Source of the DNA: Bradyrhizobium guangzhouense
GTDB taxonomy: Bacteria > Pseudomonadota > Alphaproteobacteria > Rhizobiales > Xanthobacteraceae
Length of the DNA stretch: 64,000 nt
Reading direction: 5' to 3'
Assembly: GCF_004114955.1 (NCBI RefSeq)
Contig: NZ_CP030053.1
Coordinates: 5,642,001-5,706,000, forward strand
Shown here: positions 1-7,575 of the stretch, in pieces
Position numbering within the stretch: the stretch's first letter is position 1
Layout: every line of letters begins with the position of its first letter
The notes under the pieces: model-generated
What the model was told of the DNA's origin: nothing
The model's database searches: none
What the model saw: the letters and a program-made list of their open reading frames with translations, nothing else
Translations under genes and position numbers: made by a program

Positions 1-789
1 CAGATCAATTGCAGCGACTGCATCAGCGCGTTCGGCTCGGCCGGCTCGTTCTCGGCCGGCATCCACGGCCGCAAGGAGCTGACGCCCAATTTGTCGCTGC
101 TCGCCGGCATCGCCTACACGCAATACAACGAGGGCGGCTATCACATCACCAGCGCGCCGATCGGCGCCTTTGCGCTGCGCTATGACTTCACCGATTGGGG
201 CTCATCGCGTCCGTTCTTCGACGTCGGGACGATCCTGACGCCGTGGGAGAAGGCGCGCTACACCCGCAGTTACAACACCAGCCTGGGTCCAGTGAGCGTG
301 ACGAGCTCAACCGATGCGTCCAATTACGCGGTCTTTGGCCGCGCCGGCTGGATCAGTCGCCTGTCACCGCGCGATGAGGTCGCAGCCTCCATCGAGGTCT
401 GGCAGCTCTGGCAGCGCGTGTCGGGCTATGCCGACAACACGGTCGCGTTCAATCCGTTCGACGCCACCGTTGCAACAGGCACCGACCGTACCAGCCTGGT
501 CAAGATCGGCGGCCAGTGGACCCATCTCTTCGCCAACAATATCGAGACCAACATCAACGGCGGCTGGGTGCAGTCCTTCGCCAGCCACAGCGGCATCGTC
601 GCCACCGTAACCGGCGACGGCACGGTGGTGCCGACGATGGGCAACCAGGGCTGGTTCGAATATGGCGGGCGTCTCGGCTTCCGTGTGCAGAAGGGCTGGG
701 TCGTGGACCTCTTCGCCAACGGCACGCTGGGCCCGCAGCCGGTGGGCAACACGATCCATGGCGGCGTAGGGCTACGGATCAATTATTAG
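1..789 (+). CDS. Autotransporter-type outer-membrane beta-barrel protein, C-terminal part
   Basis: The reading frame is open from base 1, so the gene begins outside the window and only its last 262 residues are present. The visible part is an alternating polar/aromatic beta-strand pattern with no internal hydrophobic helix, ending GGVGLRINY. A C-terminal aromatic residue is typical of outer-membrane barrels and of autotransporter translocator domains. Upstream residues rich in Gly and Ser (around residues 10-20) suggest the end of a passenger or linker. Family knowledge places such a domain in the outer membrane, where it exposes or releases a passenger. The passenger cannot be identified. 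A non-autotransporter porin-like barrel is the main alternative. Confidence 0.7.
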   Translation, partial: QINCSDCISAFGSAGSFSAGIHGRKELTPNLSLLAGIAYTQYNEGGYHITSAPIGAFALRYDFTDWGSSRPFFDVGTILTPWEKARYTRSYNTSLGPVSVTSSTDASNYAVFGRAGWISRLSPRDEVAASIEVWQLWQRVSGYADNTVAFNPFDATVATGTDRTSLVKIGGQWTHLFANNIETNINGGWVQSFASHSGIVATVTGDGTVVPTMGNQGWFEYGGRLGFRVQKGWVVDLFANGTLGPQPVGNTIHGGVGLRINY

Positions 790-811
790 CGGACGAGCAC
801 TCCCAAGACTC

Positions 812-930
812 CGCTGTCATGCCCCGCGAAGGCGGGGCATCCAGTACGCAGCGGCGGTCGTTGTGAGAGCGAGCTCTTCGACGAACGCCTCTGGAATACT
901 GGATCGCCCGCCTTCGCGGGCGACGACACT
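812..930. repeat. Dispersed paired-hairpin intergenic repeat, copy 1
   Basis: Two hairpins, CCCCGCgaagGCGGGG at 822-837 and TCGCCCGCcttcGCGGGCGA at 904-923, flank a short core. The phrases CTGTCATGCCCCGCGAAG, ATCCAGTACGC and ATACTGGATCGCCCGC recur in the elements at 26341-26470 and 31685-31792. It sits between convergent genes. I infer a REP/MITE-like non-coding dispersed element. Confidence 0.7.
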
Positions 931-955
931 TGTCGTGTAGCAACGGCACTGCCCT

Positions 956-1444
956 TCAAGCCGCCGACTTGCCCTCGAACGCCCGCCGCAACACCTCCAC
1001 ATCCAGCTTCACCATGTTCATCATGGCCTGCCACGCGCGGGCGGCGGCAGCCTTGTCGGGGCTCGACAGGTACTCGAACATCGCCTTCGGCACCACCTGC
1101 CAGGCCACGCCCCAGCGATCCCTGAGCCAGCCGCACTGCTCTTCCTTGGCGCCATGAGCGAGGAACGCATTCCAGACGCTGTCGACCTGAGTCTGGTCGT
1201 CGCAGTGGATCATCAGCGAGATCGCGTGGGTGTATTCCATCTTCATGCCGCCGTTGAGCGCGACCAGCGGCTGCCCGGCCACCGTGAACTCGACGACCAG
1301 CACCGAGCCCTCCTTGCCGGAAGGGCCATCCGAAACGTTGTGCTGGATGTGCGTGATCTCCGAATTCGGAACGAGCGAGACGTAGAACTTGGCGGCTTCC
1401 ACGGCATCGCCGCTGAACCACATGCAGGGCACGAGCTTGGACAT
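956..1444 (-). CDS. VOC-family protein, PhnB/3-demethylubiquinone methyltransferase-like fold
   Basis: This 162-residue protein starts MSKLVPCMWFSGDAVEAAKF, the usual opening of the PhnB-like branch of the vicinal oxygen chelate superfamily. In this branch the stretch around DRWGVAWQVVP (residues about 108-118) is characteristic. The family folds as paired beta-alpha-beta-beta-beta modules that can chelate a metal. Many members have no known substrate, and older annotations as ubiquinone methyltransferases are misleading. The gene lies 26 bp downstream of a second VOC gene on the same strand, so they may be co-transcribed. The specific function is unknown. Confidence 0.8.
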   Translation of the reverse strand: MSKLVPCMWFSGDAVEAAKFYVSLVPNSEITHIQHNVSDGPSGKEGSVLVVEFTVAGQPLVALNGGMKMEYTHAISLMIHCDDQTQVDSVWNAFLAHGAKEEQCGWLRDRWGVAWQVVPKAMFEYLSSPDKAAAARAWQAMMNMVKLDVEVLRRAFEGKSAA

Positions 1445-1470
1445 TGCGAATGCTCCTCTTCAGCTTTCGG

Positions 1471-1899
1471 TCACGCGTTCGCCATAGCGGGCTTCGGTGG
1501 AACAGCTGCCATGTCCAGCCAGTTCACGCCCCACATATGGCCGTCCGGATCCTCAAAGCTGCGGCCATACATGAAATCGTATTCGTCGACAGGGCTGGGA
1601 TCGGCCACGCCGCCCGCAGCCTTGGCCCGACCGACGATATCGTCGACCTCTTTCCGGCTCTCGGCGGACAGGCAGAACAGCGCCTGGTTCGAGGTCTTTG
1701 CGTCGGCGATCGGCTTCGGCGTGAAATGACGGAATTTGTCGTGGGTGGTCAGCATGACGTAGATGGTCTCGGAAAAGACCATGCAGCTTGCGGTGTCATC
1801 GCTGAATTGCGGGTTCCTGGTCGCGCCGACCGCCTCATAAAAGGCGGTCGCACGCTTGAGGTCGGTCACCGGCAGATTGACGAAAATCATCCTGGGCAT
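1471..1899 (-). CDS. VOC-family (glyoxalase/bleomycin-resistance-like) protein
   Basis: I place the start at 1899 (MPRMIFVNLPVTDLKRATAF), which gives 142 residues. An AAGGAG Shine-Dalgarno sequence lies about 6 bases upstream. A longer in-frame start at 1950 adds an unconserved tail with no such signal. The opening and the C-terminal stretch YGRSFEDPDGHMWGV are typical of the YycE/PhnB-like VOC group; the final DPDGH-x-W block usually supplies a metal-site residue in the fold. The substrate is unknown. Together with the next gene it makes a tandem pair of diverged VOC proteins. Confidence 0.8.
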   Translation of the reverse strand: MPRMIFVNLPVTDLKRATAFYEAVGATRNPQFSDDTASCMVFSETIYVMLTTHDKFRHFTPKPIADAKTSNQALFCLSAESRKEVDDIVGRAKAAGGVADPSPVDEYDFMYGRSFEDPDGHMWGVNWLDMAAVPPKPAMANA

Positions 1900-2028
1900 G
1901 GAGGCTCCTTGGGCGGGGTTCTGCCCAAGGACGGACGGCTGGGCCGCCATCCGACACCGCTTCCGGATTTTTTTCAGACCGTGCCCGCGCAGTTCTGTCG
2001 CACCGCGCCCCGCGCGGGCTGGTCAGCC

Positions 2029-2544
2029 TTATCTCTTCTCGTTCGGGTCCCGATGCACTGGATCGATCCACAGCACCGTCTCGGGCTTCTCGACCGGCTC
2101 GATGTCGAGATTGATCGCAACCGCCTCGCCATCGCTGCGTACCAGCACGCATTCCAGCACTTCGTCGGGGCTGGCGTTGATCTCCTGATGCGGCACGTAA
2201 GGCGGCACAAAGATGAAATCTCCGGGGCCGGCCTCGGCGGTGAATTGCAGGCTCTCGCCCCAGCGCATCCGCGCCTTGCCCTTCACGACGTAGATGACGC
2301 TCTCGAGATGACCGTGGTGATGCGCGCCGGTCTTGGCGTCGGGCTTGATGCTGACGGTGCCCGCCCACAATTTCTGCGCACCGACGCGAGCGAAATTGAT
2401 CGCGGCCGCACGGTCCATGCCAGCGGTCGACGGCACGTTGGTATCGAGTTGGTTGCCGGGAATGACGCGCACGCCGTCATGTTTCCAGCGATCATCGTGG
2501 TTATCGTGGTCATGGTGGGAATGGCTGTGATCGTGGCCGGTCAT
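2029..2544 (-). CDS. Cupin-domain protein with His-rich N-terminus
   Basis: I start the 171-residue protein at 2544 (MTGHDHSHSHHD...) rather than at the upstream in-frame codon at 2601. The first 20 residues are strongly His-rich. A single cupin barrel follows, with the metal-type motif GAHHHGHLESVIYV at mid-protein and the second motif around PGDFIFVPPYVPHQE. The motif set predicts a mononuclear metal site. A similar layout is found in Bradyrhizobium cupins of unknown role. The His-rich head may bind metal, but that is inference. No operon partner is obvious; the VOC gene lies 130 bp downstream on the same strand. Confidence 0.8.
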   Translation of the reverse strand: MTGHDHSHSHHDHDNHDDRWKHDGVRVIPGNQLDTNVPSTAGMDRAAAINFARVGAQKLWAGTVSIKPDAKTGAHHHGHLESVIYVVKGKARMRWGESLQFTAEAGPGDFIFVPPYVPHQEINASPDEVLECVLVRSDGEAVAINLDIEPVEKPETVLWIDPVHRDPNEKR

Positions 2545-2615
2545 TGATTTTTCTTTCTGCTGGTTCCGTGTGCGCGAAACTAACCAAAGCGGGCCTATCA
2601 AGCCATACCAAAATC

Positions 2616-2640
2616 GGAACTGTCATAGCTGCCCGGCGTT
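2616..2640 (+). promoter_or_regulatory. Consensus EcfG (general stress sigma factor) promoter for the CsbD gene
   Basis: GGAAC at 2616-2620 and CGTT at 2637-2640 are separated by exactly 16 bases, matching the EcfG-type consensus GGAAC-N16/17-CGTT of alphaproteobacteria. The -10 element ends 33 bases before the CsbD start codon. The downstream product is a stress-family protein, which fits. Confidence 0.8.
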
Positions 2641-2673
2641 GTTACCGGGAGCAATCTGGAAGGAGAGAGTTTC

Positions 2674-2892
2674 ATGGGTAGCACCAGCGACAAGATCAAG
2701 GGCAACGCCAACGAAGCCATCGGTAAGGCCAAGCAGGGCATCGGCGAAGCCACCGGTTCCGAGCGCCTCCAGGGCGAGGGCGTGGTCCAGGAAGTCAAGG
2801 GCAAGGGCCAGAAGGCCATGGGCGATGCCAAGGACGCAGCGAAGGAGGCGATCGATCGCGCCGCTGCGGCCGCTCGTCGCACAACCGAGTAA
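2674..2892 (+). CDS. CsbD-family stress-response protein
   Basis: This 72-residue hydrophilic protein starts [20 protein letters not shown] and has the pattern of the CsbD family: short amphipathic helices rich in Lys, Ala, Glu and Gly. AAGGAGAGAG lies just upstream of the ATG. CsbD proteins are induced by general stress, by sigma-B in Bacillus and commonly by EcfG in rhizobia, but their molecular role is not established. An exact EcfG promoter precedes the gene and a perfect intrinsic terminator follows, so this is a clean monocistronic stress gene. Confidence 0.93.
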   Translation: MGSTSDKIKGNANEAIGKAKQGIGEATGSERLQGEGVVQEVKGKGQKAMGDAKDAAKEAIDRAAAAARRTTE

Positions 2893-2912
2893 ACTGAGTT
2901 GGACGAAAAGCG

Positions 2913-2945
2913 AAAAGACCGGCCGCAAGGCCGGTCTTTTTGTTT
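2913..2945 (+). terminator. Rho-independent terminator of the CsbD gene
   Basis: A perfect 12-bp stem (AAAAGACCGGCC / GGCCGGTCTTTT) with a GCAA loop spans 2913-2940 and runs into TGTTT. It lies 21 bases after the CsbD stop. Because the left arm starts with an A run, it could also end the FKBP transcript that would arrive from the other side, but FKBP is transcribed on the minus strand ending at 2951, so a bidirectional role is plausible. Confidence 0.9.
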
Positions 2946-2950
2946 GCGCG

Positions 2951-3415
2951 TTATTTCACGCCGAGCAATTCCACATCGAACATCAATGTCGCATTCGGCG
3001 GGATCACGCCGCCGGCGCCGCGCGCGCCGTAGCCGAGCTGCGGCGGGATGATCAGCGTGCGCTTGCCGCCGACCTTCATCGTGGCGACGCCCTCGTCCCA
3101 GCCGGCAATGACGCGGCCCTTGCCGATTGGAAATTCGAACGGTTCGTTGCGATCGACGGACGAGTCGAATTTCTTGCCCTTCTGGCCGTTCTCATAGAGC
3201 CAGCCGGTATAGTGCATCACGCAAATCTGGCCCGGCTTCGGCGAGGCGCCGGTGCCGACGACGCTGTCGGTGATCTGCAGTCCTGAAGCTGTGGTCATGG
3301 TCTTTCCTGCGGTCTGGGCCGAGGCCGTGGTGGATATGAATGTCGATACACCGCCGATCAAAATGATCGCGAATGCCGACATGATGGCGAGGAGCACGCG
3401 CTGGAAACGCTGCAT
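2951..3415 (-). CDS. Exported FKBP-type peptidyl-prolyl cis-trans isomerase
   Basis: The protein has 154 residues. Residues 1-33 form a signal peptide (a basic start, a hydrophobic core around [16 protein letters not shown], then an Ala-rich cleavage region). A single complete FKBP domain follows, with the hallmark stretches [39 protein letters not shown] and [20 protein letters not shown]. The predicted activity is proline isomerisation to help fold proteins in the periplasm. The Shine-Dalgarno sequence lies inside a hairpin (separate entry). The next gene upstream on the same strand is the aldehyde oxidoreductase large subunit, ending 61 bases before this start. Confidence 0.92.
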   Translation of the reverse strand: MQRFQRVLLAIMSAFAIILIGGVSTFISTTASAQTAGKTMTTASGLQITDSVVGTGASPKPGQICVMHYTGWLYENGQKGKKFDSSVDRNEPFEFPIGKGRVIAGWDEGVATMKVGGKRTLIIPPQLGYGARGAGGVIPPNATLMFDVELLGVK

Positions 3416-3419
3416 TAGG

Positions 3420-3444
3420 CACCTTCCGTTTGAGGCGGAAGGTG
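3420..3444 (-). promoter_or_regulatory. Hairpin that includes the Shine-Dalgarno sequence of the FKBP gene
   Basis: On the minus strand CACCTTCCG pairs perfectly over 9 bp with CGGAAGGTG, with a 7-base loop. The 3' arm holds GGAAGGTG, the only good ribosome-binding sequence for the ATG at 3415. No U-run follows, so it is not a classical terminator. I infer possible translational control; read-through from the paoC-like gene could also reach it. Confidence 0.5.
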
Positions 3445-3476
3445 TCTAGCGCAAGGCCGACGCCGTTTCCACCCCT

Positions 3477-5768
3477 TTAGACCTCGATATTTTCCAGCCG
3501 CACCGGCAGCTTGCGGACGCGCTGACCGGTGGCGTGATAGATCGCATTGCAGATCGCGGCATTGGTGCCGACATTGGCGAGCTCGCCGAGCCCCTTGGCG
3601 CCGGCCGGATTGATGTGATCGTCCTGTTCGGAGAGCAGGATCACCTCGACGCCCGGAACGTCTGCATTCACGGGCACGAGATAGTCGGCAAAATTGTCGT
3701 TGACGTAACGTGCGGTGCGCTCGTCGATCTCGGTCGCCTCCAGCAGCGCCGAGGACATACCCCAGATCAGACCGCCCATCAGCTGACTGCGGGCCGTGCG
3801 CGGATTCATGATGCGGCCGGCTGCGAAGGCGCCGACCAGGCGCGGCGCGCGGATCTCGCGCGTGAAGCGATTGACGCGGACCTCGACGAACTCGGCGCCG
3901 AAAGCATAGGCAATCTTGTCCTTCATGGCCGCACCACCGACGAGCCGCGCATGACCGCTGTGCATGGCCTTGAAGGAGTCCAGCGGCGCGCCTTCCGGCT
4001 TCCACTCGCCATATTCCTCGACCACGCCGGCACCGAGCGCGTCGAAGGCCTTCTCCAGATCGAGCCGGCGATCGCTTCTGGCCGCCTCCGTCGATGGCGT
4101 CTGGCCCATGCCAACGGTTTCCTTGGCCTTGTCCGCGAGGCTCTCGTTCGGCATCAACGCCTTGAACAGCCGCTGACGAACCTGGTCACACACCATCATC
4201 ACAGCGGAGCAGGTGCTGGCCGTCGAATTCGATCCGCCAGCGACGGGTCCCGGCGGCAAGTCGCTGTCGCCAATGAAGACCGCGACCTTCTCCAGCGGCA
4301 CGCCGAGCCTCTCGGCGGCCGTCTGCGCAAGGATCGTATAGGCGCCCGTGCCGATCTCATGACCGGCGATCTCGACGCGGGTGCGCCCGTCGCGCTGCAG
4401 GCGAACGCGCGCTGCTGCCGGAGCCATCTGGGTCGGGTAGCAGGTGGCCGCGCAGCCATAGCCGATCAGCCAGTCGCCGTCGGACATCGATTTCGGCGCC
4501 GCCGAGCGTTGTGCCCATCCGAAAGCCTTGGCGGCCTGGTCGAAACACGCCATCAGCGAGCGCGACGTGTAGGGCTTGCCGCCGATCGGCTCATTGGTCG
4601 TGTCATTGACGCGGCGGAGCTCGACCGGGTCCATGTTGAGCTTCACAGCCAGCTCATCCATCGCACTCTCGAGCGCGAACAGATAAGGCACCTCCGGCGG
4701 CGAACGCATGAAGCCCGGCGTATTGCGGTCGGCGCGCACGATCGACACCAGACTGTCGACATTCGGGCAGGCATAGAGCCGCGTCGTGGTCTTGGTGCCG
4801 CCGACGCAATAGGGGTCGGCGCGCGAGGAGACTTCGGTGCCCTCGTGCCTGAGCGCGATCAGCTTGCCGTCGCGGCTCGCGCCAAGCCTGATCTCGTGGC
4901 GGGTTTCGGCGCGATAGGTCGCGATCGTAAAGCCTTGGTCGCGGGTCGGGACCAGCTTGATCGGCCGGTTCAGCCGCTTCGCGATGCCGGCAATGATCGC
5001 AGTTCTCGGCGTCATCGAGCCGCGCGAGCCAAAGCCGCCGCCGACATAGGGATTGACCACCCTCACCTTGTCGGCGTCGATGCCGAGCTGCTCGGCGACG
5101 CCGTTCTTCAGGCCGTAGACATACTGGCTGGGCTCATAGATGACGAGGGTGTCGCCCATCCAGGCACAGCTCGTCGAAAACAGCTCCATTGGATTGTGGT
5201 GCTGCGTCGGCGTCTCGTAGGACGCGGTGAGCTGGACCTCGGCCTCGCCGAACGCCTTGGCAAAGTCGCCGACCTTCGGGTCTTCCTTGAATTGCGCGTT
5301 CTGGCCTTTCGCGGCTGCTTTCGTGGTTCCGGGGGAGTCGAAGCTCGCGCTGGGAGTTACCGCTGAGTAGCTGATCTTGACGCGATTGGCGGCCTCGCGC
5401 GCGGCCTCATAGCTCTCCGCAATGACCACTGCGATGATCTCGCCGTCATGGGCGATGTCGGCCGACTTCAGCGGCTGGATGGTCGTGCCGGCGTAGCCGC
5501 CATTGCTGAAGAGTTTTGATTCCTTCAGATCCGGGGCGTTCTCGTGCGTGACGATGTCGATCACGCCGCGGACGCGCTTCGCATCGTCCAGATCGAAGCT
5601 GTCGATGCGGCCTCGGGCGATCGCGCTGGTCACCAGGAATGCATAGGCCGGATTGTCCAGCGGCATGTCGGACCCATAGGTCGCACGCCCCGTGACTTTT
5701 GCCACTGCATCATAGCGGGGCACGGGCTGGCCCATATTCGCCTTCGGCTCGGGAGCAGCAGCAGTCAT
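3477..5768 (-). CDS. paoC: Aldehyde oxidoreductase molybdenum-binding subunit, PaoC-like (xanthine dehydrogenase family)
   Basis: The 763-residue protein carries the two aldehyde-oxidase/xanthine-dehydrogenase large-subunit domains. Visible motifs are VAKVTGRATYGSDM near the N-terminus, the cofactor motif VGGGFGSRGSMTPR at mid-protein, QTAAERLGVP, and the C-terminal GAKGLGELANVG in which E729 matches the catalytic base of the family. The enzyme would hydroxylate aldehydes or heterocycles at a molybdenum-cytosine-dinucleotide centre. It is the last gene of a three-gene unit whose order (FeS, FAD, Mo) equals E. coli paoABC, with intergenic gaps of 2-4 bases. The substrate is unknown. No PaoD/XdhC-type chaperone gene lies alongside. 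Confidence 0.88.
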   Translation of the reverse strand: MTAAAPEPKANMGQPVPRYDAVAKVTGRATYGSDMPLDNPAYAFLVTSAIARGRIDSFDLDDAKRVRGVIDIVTHENAPDLKESKLFSNGGYAGTTIQPLKSADIAHDGEIIAVVIAESYEAAREAANRVKISYSAVTPSASFDSPGTTKAAAKGQNAQFKEDPKVGDFAKAFGEAEVQLTASYETPTQHHNPMELFSTSCAWMGDTLVIYEPSQYVYGLKNGVAEQLGIDADKVRVVNPYVGGGFGSRGSMTPRTAIIAGIAKRLNRPIKLVPTRDQGFTIATYRAETRHEIRLGASRDGKLIALRHEGTEVSSRADPYCVGGTKTTTRLYACPNVDSLVSIVRADRNTPGFMRSPPEVPYLFALESAMDELAVKLNMDPVELRRVNDTTNEPIGGKPYTSRSLMACFDQAAKAFGWAQRSAAPKSMSDGDWLIGYGCAATCYPTQMAPAAARVRLQRDGRTRVEIAGHEIGTGAYTILAQTAAERLGVPLEKVAVFIGDSDLPPGPVAGGSNSTASTCSAVMMVCDQVRQRLFKALMPNESLADKAKETVGMGQTPSTEAARSDRRLDLEKAFDALGAGVVEEYGEWKPEGAPLDSFKAMHSGHARLVGGAAMKDKIAYAFGAEFVEVRVNRFTREIRAPRLVGAFAAGRIMNPRTARSQLMGGLIWGMSSALLEATEIDERTARYVNDNFADYLVPVNADVPGVEVILLSEQDDHINPAGAKGLGELANVGTNAAICNAIYHATGQRVRKLPVRLENIEV

Positions 5769-5770
5769 GA

Positions 5771-6787
5771 TCAGATCTCCATCGTTACGGCCTGCTGGAG
5801 CGCGCGCGCCACTACGCGCTTGCCGAGCGCAATCTTGAAGCTGTTGTGTCGGCGTCCCCTGGCGTCAGCGAATGCGGCATCGGCGGCGCGCCGCGCCAGA
5901 TCGTCGTCGAATTTTTGCCCCTTGAGCTGCGCCTCCGCTTCGCGGGCGCGCCATGGCACGGTTGCGACACCGCCAAGCGCAACGCGCGCGTCCCGGATCG
6001 TCCCGTCCTGCACGTCCAGCGCAACCGCGGCCGAGGACAGCGCGAACTCATAGGATTGCCGGTCGCGCGCCTTCAGATAGACCGACCGCGGCCAGCGGCT
6101 GGGAACGACGAAGGCCGAGATCAGCTCGCCTGGATGAAGCGAGGTCTCGATCTCGGGGCTGTTGCCCGGTGCCTTGTGCAGCTCCGCGAACGGCATGCGG
6201 CGGGTCCCGGATCTGCCGGTAACCTCGACCGTTGCATCCAGCGCGATCAGCGCCTGGGCGAAATCGCCGGGGTAAGTCGCGATGCACTGATCGGAGACGC
6301 CGAGCACCGCGTGCATGCGGTTGACGCCATCCATCGCGGCACAGCCGGAGCCGGGATTGCGCTTGTTGCAATTCTCGTAGGAGACGTCGCGAAAATAGCT
6401 GCAGCGTGTCCGCTGCATCACATTGCCGCCGAGCGTTGCCATGTTGCGCAGCTGGGCACTGGCGGCGAGCTTCAGGGAATTGGCGATGACCGGATAGTTG
6501 CGCAGGATCTCGTCATGCGCGGCGACATCGGACATCCTTGCAAGCGCGCCGAGCCGCAGGCTCCCGCTGCCAGGCTCGATCGCCGACCAGCCTTGCGCGA
6601 GCGGATTGATGTCGACGATTGCGGCCGGCCGCATCACATCGAGCTTCATCAGATCGATCAGCGTGGTGCCGCCGGCGAGCGGCTGGGCCGAGGCCTGCGT
6701 CAGCGGCTTGTTGGCGGCCGCAGCAGCGCTGAGCGCCTGCACGGCCATATCGGGGTCGGTTGCCCTTTGGTATGCAAACGATCGCAT
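5771..6787 (-). CDS. paoB: Aldehyde oxidoreductase FAD subunit with extra FeS motif, PaoB-like
   Basis: The 338-residue protein begins MRSFAYQRATDPDMAVQAL and has the CO-dehydrogenase-type FAD-binding stretch PLAGGTTLIDLMKLDVMRP and the central ATLGGNVMQRTRCSYFRD. The Cys positions in RTRCSYFRD, YENCNKRNPGSGC and SDQCIATYPGDF match the additional [4Fe-4S] site known from PaoB and 4-hydroxybenzoyl-CoA reductase and absent from ordinary xanthine dehydrogenase FAD subunits. It would pass electrons between the Mo/FeS part and an acceptor. It is the middle gene of the operon, 4 bases from the upstream gene and 2 from the downstream gene. Confidence 0.88.
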   Translation of the reverse strand: MRSFAYQRATDPDMAVQALSAAAAANKPLTQASAQPLAGGTTLIDLMKLDVMRPAAIVDINPLAQGWSAIEPGSGSLRLGALARMSDVAAHDEILRNYPVIANSLKLAASAQLRNMATLGGNVMQRTRCSYFRDVSYENCNKRNPGSGCAAMDGVNRMHAVLGVSDQCIATYPGDFAQALIALDATVEVTGRSGTRRMPFAELHKAPGNSPEIETSLHPGELISAFVVPSRWPRSVYLKARDRQSYEFALSSAAVALDVQDGTIRDARVALGGVATVPWRAREAEAQLKGQKFDDDLARRAADAAFADARGRRHNSFKIALGKRVVARALQQAVTMEI

Positions 6788-6791
6788 GCGC

Positions 6792-7406
6792 CTAGCCTTT
6801 CATAATCTCGGGCGCGGCCTGCTTCACCGCGGCGACGATGTTGGGATAGGCGGCGCAACGGCAGATGTTGCCGCTCATGTATTCGCGGATGTCCGCATCC
6901 GAGCCGGCATGCCCTTCCTTCACGCAGGCAATCGCCGACATGATCTGGCCCGGTGTGCAATAGCCGCATTGGAAAGCGTCATTGTCGACGAAGGCCTGTT
7001 GCATCGGATGCAAACGGTCGTTGGTGGCGAGACCTTCGATGGTCGTGATCTCCTGCCCTTCGGCTGCGAGCGCGAGCGTCAGGCACGACACTACGCGGCG
7101 ATCGCCGATCAGCACCGTGCAGGCGCCACACTGGCCGTGATCGCAACCCTTCTTGCTGCCGGTGAGCTTGAGATGCTCGCGCAGCGCGTCCAGCACCGTG
7201 GTGCGCGCATCGAGGCTCAGGCGCTTGTCCTGGCCGTTCACCCGCAGCGTGACGTCAACGGGAAGCGCAGGATCCTGCGCCGCTGGCGCTCGTGCTTCCT
7301 GCGCAGCCGCGCGCGCGGTCAGCGGAACAAGCGCGCTGCCTGCGGCACCCGCCATGAACGCGCGCCTGTCGAATCCGGATGGTTGGGAACTTGAATGATC
7401 GGGCAT
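6792..7406 (-). CDS. paoA: Aldehyde oxidoreductase [2Fe-2S] subunit with Tat signal, PaoA-like
   Basis: The start at 7406 (MPDHSSSQPSGF) gives 204 residues; a longer frame to 7451 lacks family similarity. DRRAFMAGAAGSALVPL near residues 12-28 is a twin-arginine signal, so the assembled enzyme is probably exported folded to the periplasm, as for E. coli PaoA. A plant-type ferredoxin domain follows (CDHGQCGACTVL) and then the helical [2Fe-2S] domain (QCGYCTPGQIM and NICRCAAYPNI). These eight cysteines bind the two clusters. It is the first gene of the operon. The 169 bases upstream of its start show no recognisable operator. Confidence 0.88.
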   Translation of the reverse strand: MPDHSSSQPSGFDRRAFMAGAAGSALVPLTARAAAQEARAPAAQDPALPVDVTLRVNGQDKRLSLDARTTVLDALREHLKLTGSKKGCDHGQCGACTVLIGDRRVVSCLTLALAAEGQEITTIEGLATNDRLHPMQQAFVDNDAFQCGYCTPGQIMSAIACVKEGHAGSDADIREYMSGNICRCAAYPNIVAAVKQAAPEIMKG

Positions 7407-7575
7407 GGACGGCCTCCGCCGCTTCGACAACAAAGCAGCGCACGCCTGCACCGCTCACCGCCCACCAACTTGGGGCCATGAGCTCCGTTCCGAACGGACA
7501 AGGGCGACGCTGCCGATGCCGCGTCGCCTTCCGTCAACTTTTCCTGATCTTGCGCCGGGGAACCTCGCGCCCCGA

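Noticed and set aside
3534..5366. 610-codon plus-strand open frame
   Set aside because: It is antisense to the PaoC-like gene, is Arg/Ala/Asp-rich with no motif, and results from GC-rich codon bias.
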